A DNA stretch of 64,000 bases, taken from NCBI GenBank assembly GCA_030824275.1, contig JAVBXY010000008.1, forward strand, positions 62,001-126,000. The letters run 5' to 3'. The notes beneath the pieces are model-generated. The model saw nothing but the letters and a program-made list of their open reading frames with translations, was not told the DNA's origin and searched no databases. Both the position numbers and the translations under genes were made by a program. The stretch is from Rhodocyclaceae bacterium. GTDB lineage: Bacteria; Pseudomonadota; Gammaproteobacteria; Burkholderiales; Rhodocyclaceae. Positions 55,896 through 64,000 of this stretch are shown in pieces. How positions within the stretch are numbered: position 1 is the stretch's first letter; each line of letters starts with the position of its first letter.

Positions 55896-56875
55896 GCCCC
55901 GTGCGAAACACCGCCAATCCGCAACTCAATGCCCATGGCGAGCTGCAACATCTGCTCACCATCGAGGGCCTGCCCCGCGATGTGCTGACGCGCATCCTCG
56001 ACACCGCCGCGCCCTTCACCGAAGTGGCCGAGCGCGAGGTGAAGAAGGTGCCGCTGCTGCGCGGCAAGAGCGTATTCAATCTGTTCTTCGAGAACTCCAC
56101 GCGCACCCGCACCACCTTCGAGATCGCCGCCAAGCGCCTTTCTGCCGACGTCATCAATCTCAATATCAACACCTCGTCGGCGGCCAAGGGCGAGAGCCTG
56201 CTCGACACCGCCGACAATCTCGCCGCCATGCAGGCCGACATGTTCGTCGTCCGCCACGCCTCCAGCGGCGCGCCCTACCTGATCGCGCAACACCTGGCCG
56301 CCACCGGCCGCGACCACATCCACGTCGTCAACGCCGGCGACGGTCGCCATGCCCACCCGACCCAAGGCCTGCTGGACATGTACACCATCCGGCACTACAA
56401 GAAGGACTTCAGCAACCTCACCATCGCCATCGTCGGCGATGTGCTGCACTCCCGCGTCGCCCGCTCGCAGATCCATGCATTGACCACCCTCGGCGTACCG
56501 GAAGTGCGCGTCATCGCACCGAAGACCCTGCTGCCCACCGGCGTCGAACGCATGGGCGTGCGCGTCTTCAACGACATGAAGGAAGGCCTGCGCGGCGTCG
56601 ATGTGGTGATGATGCTGCGGCTACAGAACGAGCGCATGCAAGGCGCCTTGTTGCCCAGCCCGCAGGAATACTTCAAGTCCTACGGCCTGACGCCGGACAA
56701 GCTGGCCCTGGCCAAGCCCGACGCCATCGTCATGCATCCGGGACCGATGAACCGGGGCGTCGAAATCGATTCCTCGGTGGCCGACGGCAAGCAGGCGGTG
56801 ATCCTGCCCCAGGTCACTTTCGGCATCGCCGTGCGCATGGCCGTGATGGCCATGCTGGGAGGAGCAAACGCATGA
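55892..56875 (+). CDS. pyrB: Aspartate carbamoyltransferase catalytic subunit
   Basis: Makes N-carbamoyl-aspartate, the first committed step of pyrimidine synthesis. The 327-residue protein shows [19 protein letters not shown] (carbamoyl-phosphate site), [19 protein letters not shown], and [12 protein letters not shown] near the end. A regulatory pyrI gene is absent. Its partner is the dihydroorotase-like gene directly downstream, with a four-base overlap, as in dodecameric ATCase/pseudo-dihydroorotase complexes. Confidence 0.96.
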   Translation: MSPVRNTANPQLNAHGELQHLLTIEGLPRDVLTRILDTAAPFTEVAEREVKKVPLLRGKSVFNLFFENSTRTRTTFEIAAKRLSADVINLNINTSSAAKGESLLDTADNLAAMQADMFVVRHASSGAPYLIAQHLAATGRDHIHVVNAGDGRHAHPTQGLLDMYTIRHYKKDFSNLTIAIVGDVLHSRVARSQIHALTTLGVPEVRVIAPKTLLPTGVERMGVRVFNDMKEGLRGVDVVMMLRLQNERMQGALLPSPQEYFKSYGLTPDKLALAKPDAIVMHPGPMNRGVEIDSSVADGKQAVILPQVTFGIAVRMAVMAMLGGANA

Positions 56876-58164
56876 ACATGCGCATCCACATCAAGGGCGG
56901 CCGCGTCATCGACCCGGCCAGCAACACCGACCGCGAGGCCGATCTTTTCATCGCCAACGGCAAAATAGTCGGCGTTGGCGATACGGCACCGGCGGGCTTC
57001 GAAAGCAACAGCATTCTCGATGCGACCGGCTGCATCGTCTGCCCCGGCCTCGTCGATCTCTCCGCCCGCCTGCGCGAACCGGGCTACGAATACAAGGCCA
57101 CGCTGGAGTCCGAAATGGCCGCCGCCGCCGCCGGCGGCGTCACCCGTCTGGCCTGCCCGCCGGACACCGACCCGGTGCTCGACGAACCCGGCCTGGTCGA
57201 GATGCTGACCCATCGCGCGCGTCTGCCCGAGTTCGCCCACGTCCATCCGGTCGGCGCCCTGACGGTGCAGCTTGAAGGCAAGGCCCTGACCGAGATGGCT
57301 GAACTGCACGAGGCCGGCTGCATCGCCTTCGGCCAGGCCAATCGGGCCATCGTCGACACCCAGGTGCTGCTGCGCGCCATGCAGTACGCCGCCACTTTCG
57401 ATTTCCCGGTCTGGCTCCAGGCCCAGGACCCCTTCCTCGCCAAGAAGGGCGTCGCCCACGACGGCGAAGTCGCTGCCCGTCTCGGCCTCGTCGGCATCCC
57501 CGTCGCCGCCGAGACCATCGCCCTGGCCACCATCCTGCACCTGGCCCGCGAGACCGGCGCCCGCGTGCATCTGACGCGCATCTCCTCGGCCGCCGGCCTG
57601 GAGATGATCGTCGCCGCCCGCGCCGCCGGCATCGCCGTCACCTGCGACATCTCCGCCCATCATCTGCACCTGTCGGAAATGGACATCGGCTTCTTCAACG
57701 CCCACGCCCGCCTCGACCCACCGCTGCGCAGCCAGCGCGACCGCGACGCGCTGCGTGCGGGCCTCGCCAGTGGCGCCATCAATGCGCTGTGTTCGGATCA
57801 CACGCCGGTGGACGATGACGCCAAGCAGACGCCCTTCGACGAAGCCGAACCGGGCGCCACCGGCCTTGAGCTGCTGCTGCCGCTGACCCTGAAATGGGCG
57901 CAGGAAATGAAGCTGCCGCTGGTCACCGCACTGGCCCGCGTCACCTCCGATCCGGCCCGCGTGCTGGGGCTGGATGCGGGACAACTGGCCATCGGCGCCG
58001 CCGCCGACATCTGCGTCTTCGATCCCCGCGCCGGCTTCGTCGTCACCCGCGACGCCCTGCGCAGCCAGGGCAAGAACACGCCCTTCCTCGGCCTCGAACT
58101 GCCGGGCCGCGTCCGCTACACGCTGATCGACGGGCATCTGGCCCACGATGGCGCGTGGGGCTGA
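56872..58164 (+). CDS. pyrC': Dihydroorotase-like non-catalytic subunit (PyrC')
   Basis: A 430-residue amidohydrolase-fold protein. The position where active dihydroorotases have the metal pair HxH before LREPG reads Ser63-Ala-Arg65 ([13 protein letters not shown]), and the later H-A-E-D site reads QAQDP, so the metal site is lost. CSDHTP and DPARVLGL survive. It is thus the structural partner of PyrB, known from pseudomonads. An active PyrC must be encoded elsewhere. A dispersed-motif copy encodes VGVGDTA at residues 33-39. Confidence 0.9.
   Translation: MNMRIHIKGGRVIDPASNTDREADLFIANGKIVGVGDTAPAGFESNSILDATGCIVCPGLVDLSARLREPGYEYKATLESEMAAAAAGGVTRLACPPDTDPVLDEPGLVEMLTHRARLPEFAHVHPVGALTVQLEGKALTEMAELHEAGCIAFGQANRAIVDTQVLLRAMQYAATFDFPVWLQAQDPFLAKKGVAHDGEVAARLGLVGIPVAAETIALATILHLARETGARVHLTRISSAAGLEMIVAARAAGIAVTCDISAHHLHLSEMDIGFFNAHARLDPPLRSQRDRDALRAGLASGAINALCSDHTPVDDDAKQTPFDEAEPGATGLELLLPLTLKWAQEMKLPLVTALARVTSDPARVLGLDAGQLAIGAAADICVFDPRAGFVVTRDALRSQGKNTPFLGLELPGRVRYTLIDGHLAHDGAWG
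56964..56987 (-). repeat. Dispersed 24-bp motif, copy 18
   Basis: Three mismatches. It lies in pyrC' and is read as VGVGDTA. Confidence 0.7.
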
Positions 58165-58840
58165 ACTCCTTCTTGCGCTGATTTTCTCCCTGGCGCTGCC
58201 CGCCCTGGCAGCGCCGCCGGAGGCCGAGCGTATCCGCGACGAAGAGATCGCCGTCTGCCGTGACGGCGATCTCGCCACCTGGCCCGACGGCCGCGATCAG
58301 ACCGCGCCGCTGCGTCCCCCGCGCTTCGCCTACAAGTCCCTCGGCGCACCCGTCGAGATGGGCGAAACCCTGGTCACGCAACTGCTCCAGCAAGCCCTGC
58401 GCGCCTGGTCCGGTTGTGGCATCGGCGGCGAACTCCTGCCCTGGCAGCCGGGCATCGAGGAACGCCGCGACGTGGTGGTCGTACTTTGGTCCGAGGCCGA
58501 AAGCCGGGGCAACTTCGGCCTCGCCAATCTGACCCAGCGCCGCCTGGCCCTGAGCCCGGCTACCTTCCGCCTGCTGCGGGAGCGCAATCCCAAACACGAC
58601 TACCGGCAGACCATGCAGATGGCGCTGTCCCACGAGATGGGCCACTTCTACGGCCTCATGGCCCATTCCCGCCGCTGCATCGACGTCACCTCCTACTATC
58701 ACGACGGTCGCGGCGACCAGGGCGAGCAATGCCGCACGCGCAACCCGGCGGGGCGCAAGGCCTTCGTCGAGTATCGCCACGTGCTGCCGACGGCCTGCGA
58801 TATTCGTCGCTGCCGGATTGCCAACGGCATTGACCCCTGA
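58148..58840 (+). CDS. Exported matrixin-like metalloprotein
   Basis: A 230-residue protein with a signal peptide ([17 protein letters not shown], cut near residue 22). Residues 162-173 read HEMGHFYGLMAH. This resembles the metzincin site HExxHxxGxxH, but the third His is one residue further along. The mature part has six or more cysteines, so disulfides are likely. It may be a small secreted protease or an inactive relative. The start lies within the last 17 bases of pyrC', which suggests read-through expression, although no metabolic link to pyrimidines is visible. Confidence 0.65.
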   Translation: MARGAELLLALIFSLALPALAAPPEAERIRDEEIAVCRDGDLATWPDGRDQTAPLRPPRFAYKSLGAPVEMGETLVTQLLQQALRAWSGCGIGGELLPWQPGIEERRDVVVVLWSEAESRGNFGLANLTQRRLALSPATFRLLRERNPKHDYRQTMQMALSHEMGHFYGLMAHSRRCIDVTSYYHDGRGDQGEQCRTRNPAGRKAFVEYRHVLPTACDIRRCRIANGIDP

Positions 58841-58897
58841 CGGAATTGTTGCGCTGCGGTACCATCGGGGCATAACGAAAACAAGTTGGAGCCCCCA

Positions 58898-60058
58898 GTG
58901 AACAGCGAGCCGTCCCCGTTGTCATCCTTTTTGCGCCGCCTTGGCTGGCGCAAACTTGTCCTTCTCCTTGTCGCTGTCGGCCTCATCGCCGGCATCAGTT
59001 TCATAGCGACACGGGGCGGCAGCAAGGATACCGCCGCCCAGAACGCTGCCAAGCCCGCCGCCCGCCCGGCCCTCAGCGTTGCGCTGATTACGCCGCAACA
59101 GGAGGACTGGCCACGCAGCGTCAGCGCCAACGGTAACGTGGCCGCCTGGCAGGAAGTGCAGATCGGTCCCGAGATCGGTGGGCAGCGTATCGCCGAGGTG
59201 CTGGTCAATGTCGGCGACGCGGTGAAGAAGGGCCAGTTGCTGGCCCGCATCGCCAGCGAGAACGTGGCCGCCGATCTGGAGCAGGCGCGGGGCGCCCTGG
59301 CCGAAGCCGAAGCCAATGCCGCCGAGGCCGCCGCCAACGCGACGCGGGCCCGCCACCTCAAGGACCAAGGCTTCTACAGCGCGCAGCAGGCCAGCCAGAT
59401 TTTGACCGCCGAGCAGACCGCGCTGGCGCGTCTGGCCTCGGCCCGCGCCCGCATGGGCACCGAGGAACTACGCCTGGCCCAGACCCGGGTGCTGGCACCG
59501 GACAGCGGCACGATTTCGACGCGCCTGGCGACCGTGGGTTCGCTGGCCCAGCCGGGACAGGAACTCTTCCGTCTCGTACGTGGCAACCGTCTCGAGTGGC
59601 GGGCCGAAGTCACCGCCGCCGAGATCGGCCGCATCCAGCCGGGCATGCACGTGAGCCTGGCCTTGCCGGGGCAGGATCAGGCGCGCGTCGAAGGCAAGGT
59701 GCGGGCGGTGGCACCGACCATCGACGCGCAGACCCGCAACGCATTGGTCTACGTGGACCTGCCCGCCGCTTCGCCGGCCCGCGCCGGCATGTTCGCGCGC
59801 GGCGAGTTCGACGCGGGCCGTGCCGCCGCATTGACCCTGCCGCAGACCGCCGTGCTGTTGCGCGACGGCTTCAGCTACGTCTATCGGGTGGCTGCTGATA
59901 ATCGCGTGGCCCAGGTCAAGGTCGGCATCGGCCGCCGGCTGGGCGGACGCATCGAGATCGTTGCCGGCCTCGATCCGGCGACCCGTGTGGTGGCCGAGGG
60001 CGTCGGCTTCCTCGCCGACGGCGATCTGGTCCGCGTCGTCGCGTCGCCCGCCCGATGA
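58898..60058 (+). CDS. RND efflux periplasmic adaptor (membrane fusion protein)
   Basis: A 386-residue HlyD/AcrA-type adaptor. One N-terminal helix at about 18-36 (KLVLLLVAVGLIAGISFIA) anchors it. A lipoyl half-motif (IAEVLVNVGDAVKKGQLLARI), a coiled-coil hairpin (about 115-170, DLEQARGALAEAEANAAEAAA) and beta-barrel segments follow. The GTG at 58898 is favoured because GGAG lies six bases upstream; a TTG four codons earlier overlaps that site. It overlaps the pump gene by four bases. Confidence 0.9.
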   Translation: MNSEPSPLSSFLRRLGWRKLVLLLVAVGLIAGISFIATRGGSKDTAAQNAAKPAARPALSVALITPQQEDWPRSVSANGNVAAWQEVQIGPEIGGQRIAEVLVNVGDAVKKGQLLARIASENVAADLEQARGALAEAEANAAEAAANATRARHLKDQGFYSAQQASQILTAEQTALARLASARARMGTEELRLAQTRVLAPDSGTISTRLATVGSLAQPGQELFRLVRGNRLEWRAEVTAAEIGRIQPGMHVSLALPGQDQARVEGKVRAVAPTIDAQTRNALVYVDLPAASPARAGMFARGEFDAGRAAALTLPQTAVLLRDGFSYVYRVAADNRVAQVKVGIGRRLGGRIEIVAGLDPATRVVAEGVGFLADGDLVRVVASPAR

Positions 60059-63000
60059 ACGTCTCCGCCTGGTCGATCCGGAATCCGATTCCGGCCGTGA
60101 TGCTCTTCGTCATGCTCACCCTGGTGGGCGTGATGTCCTTCCGCTGGATGAAGATTCAGCAGTTCCCCGACATCGACCTGCCCACGGTGTCGGTGGTGGC
60201 TTCACTGCCCGGCGCCGCGCCGGCGCAGATGGAAACCGAGGTGGCGCGCAAGATCGAGAATTCCGTCGCCACCTTGCAGGGCATCAAGCACATTTACACC
60301 AAGGTGCAGGACGGCACCGCCACGGTGACCGTCGAGTTCCGCCTCGAGAAGCCGACGCAGGAAGCGGTGGACGACGTCCGTGATGCCGTCTCGCGCATCC
60401 GCGCCGACCTGCCCGGCGATCTGCGCGACCCGGTGGTGTCGCGTATGAATCTGGCCGGTTCGCCCATCCTCACCTACACCGTCGCCTCCTCGCGCATGGA
60501 CGACGAAGCCCTGTCCTGGTTCGTGGACAACACGGTGACGCGGCGCATGCTGGCGGTGCGCGGCGTCGGTGCCGTGGCGCGGGTGGGCGGCGTGGATCGC
60601 GAGATCCGCATCGAACCCGATCCGCTGCGCATGCTGGCCCTCGGCGTCACCGCCGCCGACATCTCGCGCCAGCTGCGCCAGGTGCAGGGCGAGGCCTCCG
60701 GTGGCCGTGTCGACATCGGTGGCGCCGAGCAGTCGGTGCGCACCATCTCTACCGCGAGTTCGGCGGAAGAGTTGGGTGCCATCGAAATTCCCCTTGCTGG
60801 CAGCGGTCGCCGCGTACGGCTGGATCAGGTCGCCTCCGTGGCCGATACCGTGGCCGAGATCCGCTCCGCCGCGCTACTCAACGGCAAGCGCGTGGTCGGC
60901 TTCGAGATCACGCGCAGTCGTGGTGCCAGCGAGGTCGAGGTCGCCAATGGTGTGCGCGAACAGTTGCAGCATCTCAAGGCCGACCATCCGGACGTGCAGG
61001 TGGTCGAGGCCTTCAATTTCGTGGACCCGGTGGAGGAGAACTTCAGCGGTTCCATGGCCCTGCTGATCGAAGGCGCCGTGCTCGCCGTCATCGTAGTCTG
61101 GTTCTTCCTGCGCGACTGGCGGGCCACGCTGGTCTCGGCGGCGGCCCTGCCGCTGTCCATCATCCCGGCCTTTGCCGTCATGTACTTCATGGGCTTCACC
61201 CTCAACGTGGTGACCCTGCTGTCGCTCTCGCTGGTGGTCGGCATCCTGGTGGACGACGCCATCGTCGAGATCGAGAACATCATGCGCCACCTGGCCATGG
61301 GCAAGTCGCCCTGGGACGCGGCCATGGAGGCGGCGGACGAAATCGGCCTGGCGGTGATCGCCACCACCTTCACCCTGATCGCAGTCTTTCTGCCCACCGC
61401 CTTCATGAGCGGCGTGCCGGGCAAGTTCTTCGTCCAGTTCGGCTGGACGGCGGCCATCGCCGTGTTCTTCTCGTTGGTGGTGGCGCGCATGCTCACCCCC
61501 ATGATGGCGGCCTACATCCTGCGTCCGCCGAAAGGCGAGCCGCGTACCCAGCGCTGGCTGCGCGTGGTCATGGACTGGACGGCCTGGTGCATCCGTCATC
61601 GCTTTCTCACCACGCTGGCCGCAGCCGGCTTCTTCGTCGGTTCCTTCGCCCTCGTGCCGCTGCTGCCCACCGGTTTCATCCCGCCCGACGATCTGTCGCA
61701 GACGCAGGTCTATCTGACTCTGCCGCCGGGCAGCACCTTCGACCAGACCCTGGCCACGGCGGAACGGGCCCGCGCCATCGTCGAAAAGAATCCGCATGTG
61801 AAGCTGATCTACACCGCCATCGGCGGCGGCGCTGCCGGCAGTGATCCCTTTGCCCCGCGCGGCGCTGCCGAAGCGCGCAAGGCGACGCTGACCATCAACC
61901 TTACCCCGCGTGGCGAGCGCGGCGGCGTGAAAAAGCAGGATGTCGAGCGCGAGCTGCGGGCGGCACTGACGGCGCTGCCCGGCGTGCGCGTGACTGTCGG
62001 TTTCGGCGGTTCCTCGGAAAAATACATCCTCGTCCTCGCCAGCGAGAACGGCGAAGTGCTGGCCGAGCATGCGCGCCTGGTGGAGCGCGAGCTGCGCACC
62101 ATTCCCGGCATCGGCAACGTGAACACCACGGCCAGTCTGGTGCGGCCGGAACTGGTGATCCGCCCCGACTTCGCCGCCGCCGCCGACCTCGGCGTCACCT
62201 CGACGGCCATGGCCGACACCCTGCGCATCGCCACCGCCGGCGACTACAGCCAGGCCCTGGCCAAGCTCAATCTCGCCCAGCGCCAGGTGCCCATCGTGGT
62301 CAAGCTGCCGGCCGCGGCGCGGCAGGACCTGGCCCTGCTCGAACGCCTGACTGTGCCCGGCCGCAACGGCCCGGTAATGCTCGCCAACGTCGCGCATCTG
62401 TCGGTGGATAGCGGCCCGGCGGAAATCGACCGCTACGACCGCCTGCGCAACGTGAACTTCGAGATCGAGCTCAACCAGCAACCTCTTGGCCTCGTCGAAA
62501 GCCAGGCCATGGCCCTGCCCAGCCTGAGCAAGCTGCCCCCCGGCGTGATCCAGACCACGGTGGGCGACGCCGAAGCCATGAACGAACTTTTCGCCAGCTT
62601 CGGCCTCGCCATGCTCACCGGTGTGCTCTGCATCTACATCGTGCTGGTGCTGCTGTTCAAGGATTTCATCCAGCCGGCGACCATCCTCGCCGCGCTGGTG
62701 CTGTCCATCCCCGGCGCCTTTCTCGCTCTATTCGTCACCCACACGGCAGTGTCCATGCCCTCGATGATCGGCCTGATCATGCTGATGGGCATCGCGACCA
62801 AAAACTCCATCCTGCTCATCGACTACGTGGTCCTCGCCCGCCGCGAACACGGCCTCGACCGCTGGGATGCCCTGCTTGACGCCTGCCGCAAGCGCGCCCG
62901 CCCCATCGTCATGACCACCGTCGCCATGGGCGCCGGCATGCTGCCCATCGCCATCGGCCTCGGCACCGACCCCAGCTTCCGCGCCCCGATGGCCATCGTC

Positions 63001-63126
63001 GTCATCGGCGGCCTGATCACCTCCACCTTCCTCAGCCTGCTGGTGATCCCCGTCGTCTATACCTACGTCGATGACGGCATCAGCTGGTTGCGGCGACGGG
63101 TGACGAAGCGGGTGGTGGAGGTTTAG
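60055..63126 (+). CDS. RND-family efflux permease
   Basis: A 1023-residue inner-membrane proton-driven pump with twelve expected helices and two large periplasmic loops. VVGILVDDAIVEIENIMRH in the first half carries the proton-relay Asp pair of TM4, and GIATKNSILLIDYVV marks TM10. It belongs to the broad AcrB/MdtB-like group rather than CusA, whose methionine cluster is missing. The substrate is unknown. No outer-membrane channel gene follows in the window, so it must borrow one. Confidence 0.93.
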   Translation: MNVSAWSIRNPIPAVMLFVMLTLVGVMSFRWMKIQQFPDIDLPTVSVVASLPGAAPAQMETEVARKIENSVATLQGIKHIYTKVQDGTATVTVEFRLEKPTQEAVDDVRDAVSRIRADLPGDLRDPVVSRMNLAGSPILTYTVASSRMDDEALSWFVDNTVTRRMLAVRGVGAVARVGGVDREIRIEPDPLRMLALGVTAADISRQLRQVQGEASGGRVDIGGAEQSVRTISTASSAEELGAIEIPLAGSGRRVRLDQVASVADTVAEIRSAALLNGKRVVGFEITRSRGASEVEVANGVREQLQHLKADHPDVQVVEAFNFVDPVEENFSGSMALLIEGAVLAVIVVWFFLRDWRATLVSAAALPLSIIPAFAVMYFMGFTLNVVTLLSLSLVVGILVDDAIVEIENIMRHLAMGKSPWDAAMEAADEIGLAVIATTFTLIAVFLPTAFMSGVPGKFFVQFGWTAAIAVFFSLVVARMLTPMMAAYILRPPKGEPRTQRWLRVVMDWTAWCIRHRFLTTLAAAGFFVGSFALVPLLPTGFIPPDDLSQTQVYLTLPPGSTFDQTLATAERARAIVEKNPHVKLIYTAIGGGAAGSDPFAPRGAAEARKATLTINLTPRGERGGVKKQDVERELRAALTALPGVRVTVGFGGSSEKYILVLASENGEVLAEHARLVERELRTIPGIGNVNTTASLVRPELVIRPDFAAAADLGVTSTAMADTLRIATAGDYSQALAKLNLAQRQVPIVVKLPAAARQDLALLERLTVPGRNGPVMLANVAHLSVDSGPAEIDRYDRLRNVNFEIELNQQPLGLVESQAMALPSLSKLPPGVIQTTVGDAEAMNELFASFGLAMLTGVLCIYIVLVLLFKDFIQPATILAALVLSIPGAFLALFVTHTAVSMPSMIGLIMLMGIATKNSILLIDYVVLARREHGLDRWDALLDACRKRARPIVMTTVAMGAGMLPIAIGLGTDPSFRAPMAIVVIGGLITSTFLSLLVIPVVYTYVDDGISWLRRRVTKRVVEV

Positions 63127-63155
63127 CGGGGAGTCGTTGCGGGGGGCTGGCGGCT

Positions 63156-63392
63156 CAGAAAAGTCGGCGAGGGAACTGCTACGACAACGCGGTTGCCGAG
63201 AGTTTCTTCCAGTTACTCAAGCGCGAGCGCATCCGTCGAAAAGTCTATGCGGACCGTGAGGCGGCGCGCCGTGACATCTTTGAATACATCGAGATGTTCT
63301 ACAACCCGAAACGTCGTCACAGCTATGCCAACAACGTTTCTCCGGTACAGTTCGAACAGCAGCATTTCAACAGGCTTCACAGTGTCTACTGA
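63156..63392 (+). pseudogene. IS3-family transposase C-terminal remnant
   Basis: The frame reads SRRGNCYDNAVAESFFQLLK, then RRDIFEYIEMFYNPKRRHS and SPVQFEQQ, ending at TGA 63390-63392. This is the last 75 or so residues of an OrfB DDE transposase, including the third catalytic Glu in AESFF. The upstream part of the gene is gone and the join is near 63158. No start codon, inverted repeats or OrfA are seen. The 30 bases between the pump stop codon and the join show nothing recognisable. Confidence 0.85.
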
Positions 63393-63464
63393 AGCCGGGG
63401 CGATTCAGTCGAGCTATTGACGCGGTGATATATCAGGGGTAGGCGACGATTTGCTGCCCGTCTA

Positions 63465-63502
63465 TTGACCTTGGGGAGTGATAGCCATATGCTAGGCATA
63501 TG
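63465..63502 (+). promoter_or_regulatory. vapBC promoter with overlapping operator
   Basis: TTGACC (63465-63470) and TATGCT (63488-63493) are 17 bp apart. CATATG occurs at 63486-63491 and again at 63497-63502, so the -10 box lies within a paired palindrome suited to VapBC autorepression. The start codon follows at 63526. Confidence 0.6.
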
Positions 63503-63525
63503 CTTATCCATGGAGGCCCATTCCG

Positions 63526-63762
63526 ATGATCGAAGAACGCCATGTTTCGTTGTTCCGCAACGGGCGCAATCAGGCCATCCGGATTCCGCGTGACTTCGAG
63601 TTGCCGGGGACCGAGGCCATCGTCCGCAAGGAAGGAGAGCGCCTGATCATCGAGCCGCTGCCGCAAAACCGCCTGTTGTCGCTGCTGGCGGGGTGGGCAC
63701 CGCTTGAGGTGGACTTTCCGGAGATCGCCGATCCGTCGTTGGTGCCGGAGGATGTGTTTTGA
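63526..63762 (+). CDS. vapB: VapB-type antitoxin
   Basis: A 78-residue SpoVT/AbrB-fold antitoxin. The N-terminal DNA-binding part HVSLFRNGRNQAIRIPRDFEL is typical, followed by VRKEGERLIIEPL and a flexible C-terminal toxin-binding tail (PLEVDFPEIADPSLVPEDVF). GGAGG precedes the ATG. It overlaps the toxin gene by four bases. Confidence 0.92.
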   Translation: MIEERHVSLFRNGRNQAIRIPRDFELPGTEAIVRKEGERLIIEPLPQNRLLSLLAGWAPLEVDFPEIADPSLVPEDVF

Positions 63763-64000
63763 CGGTGGTGCGCTATCTGCTCGACACCAACATCCTTTCG
63801 CCGTTGATCCGCGATCCGCACGGCCCGGTTGCTCGCCGAGTGGAGCTGGTGGGTGCCGGGGTGATCTGCACCAGCATCGTGGTGGCCTGTGAGTTGCGTT
63901 ACGGCGCGGCGAAACGCGCTGCGCCGGTGTTGACGCAACGGGTCGAGGATTTGCTCGATAGCTTGCCGGTGTTGCCTTTCGACGCCGATGCGGATCGGCA
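63759..64000 (+). CDS. vapC: VapC-type PIN-domain toxin, 5' part
   Basis: The visible 80 residues begin (TTG start) TVVRYLLDTNILSPLIRD, with the first catalytic Asp of the PIN nuclease fold in LLDTN, and continue ICTSIVVACELRYGAAK, with the next acidic residue Glu. VapC toxins cleave RNA, often tRNA, when freed from VapB. The TTG overlaps the vapB stop (TTGA); GTG codons at 63765 and 63768 are alternatives. The gene runs off the right edge. Confidence 0.88.
   Translation, partial: MTVVRYLLDTNILSPLIRDPHGPVARRVELVGAGVICTSIVVACELRYGAAKRAAPVLTQRVEDLLDSLPVLPFDADADR

Noticed and set aside
63159..63173. AAAAGTCGGCGAGGG as a nineteenth motif copy
   Set aside because: Only the last third matches, and the bases are explained by a conserved transposase stretch (SRRGN).

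Overview
The window is dense, high-GC (roughly 64 % by eye) bacterial chromosome with short intergenic gaps and many ATGA-type overlaps. Gene content (NtrY/NtrX next to TrkA/TrkH, smg-dprA-LysM opposite def-fmt, the ruvX-pyrR-pyrB-pyrC' string, UbiK-ComM, a Gcw_chp porin with glnK-amtB) points to a betaproteobacterium, most like Rhodocyclales. No rRNA, tRNA or CRISPR array was seen.

Layout. 1-6040: the 3' end of a DEAD-box helicase gene, then a minus-strand block lysM-dprA-smg-topB. 6137-8467: def, fmt, htpX. 8485-9090: a diheme cytochrome c. 9173-17217: rsmB, a DUF4390 gene, ntrY, ntrX (degenerate AAA+ domain), trkA, trkH; then hemE, a 385-bp AT-rich gap with three DnaA-box-like 9-mers, and priA. 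20712-33509: a long minus-strand series (ubiK, comM, MBL hydrolase, EF-hand membrane protein, AsmA, carbonic anhydrase, a lower-GC AlbA/Schlafen-type gene, ROK kinase, MOSC protein, MFS carrier, CNNM/CBS protein). 33571-36535: an NtrC/sigma-54 type promoter driving a porin-like gene, glnK and amtB. 36643-38364: an ECF sigma/anti-sigma/lipoprotein cassette with its own candidate promoter.

38830-50425 is the metabolic centrepiece: an XRE-cupin regulator divergent from purU-mgdABCD-gmaS-mgsABC-folD. These genes together form the N-methylglutamate route for methylamine. GmaS and MgsABC load the methylamine group onto glutamate, MgdABCD (sarcosine-oxidase-like) splits N-methylglutamate and passes the C1 unit to tetrahydrofolate, and FolD plus PurU carry it to formate. 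Two similar inverted repeats flank the purU promoter. 50445-52554: a class I c-di-GMP riboswitch ahead of an HDOD-GGDEF diguanylate cyclase that keeps its inhibitory I-site. 52774-63126: a small unknown ORF, photolyase, yqgE, ruvX, pyrR, pyrB, an inactive-type dihydroorotase, a matrixin-like protein and an RND efflux pair. 63127-64000: an accessory junction with an IS3-family transposase remnant and a vapBC module cut by the window end.

The most unusual signal cuts across the annotation. A 24-bp asymmetric motif (GCCGT, four variable bases, then CCAGCGCCGACTTTT) occurs 18 times, 17 of them inside genes and one on a stop codon. Genes absorb it in four reading frames as peptides such as [16 protein letters not shown] or RLASADF, often in inter-domain linkers. 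It is dense enough to resemble a DNA-uptake or other chromosome-wide recognition sequence, and the window also carries the transformation genes dprA and comM. A second 14-bp repeat occurs three times between 22.9 and 29.4 kb.
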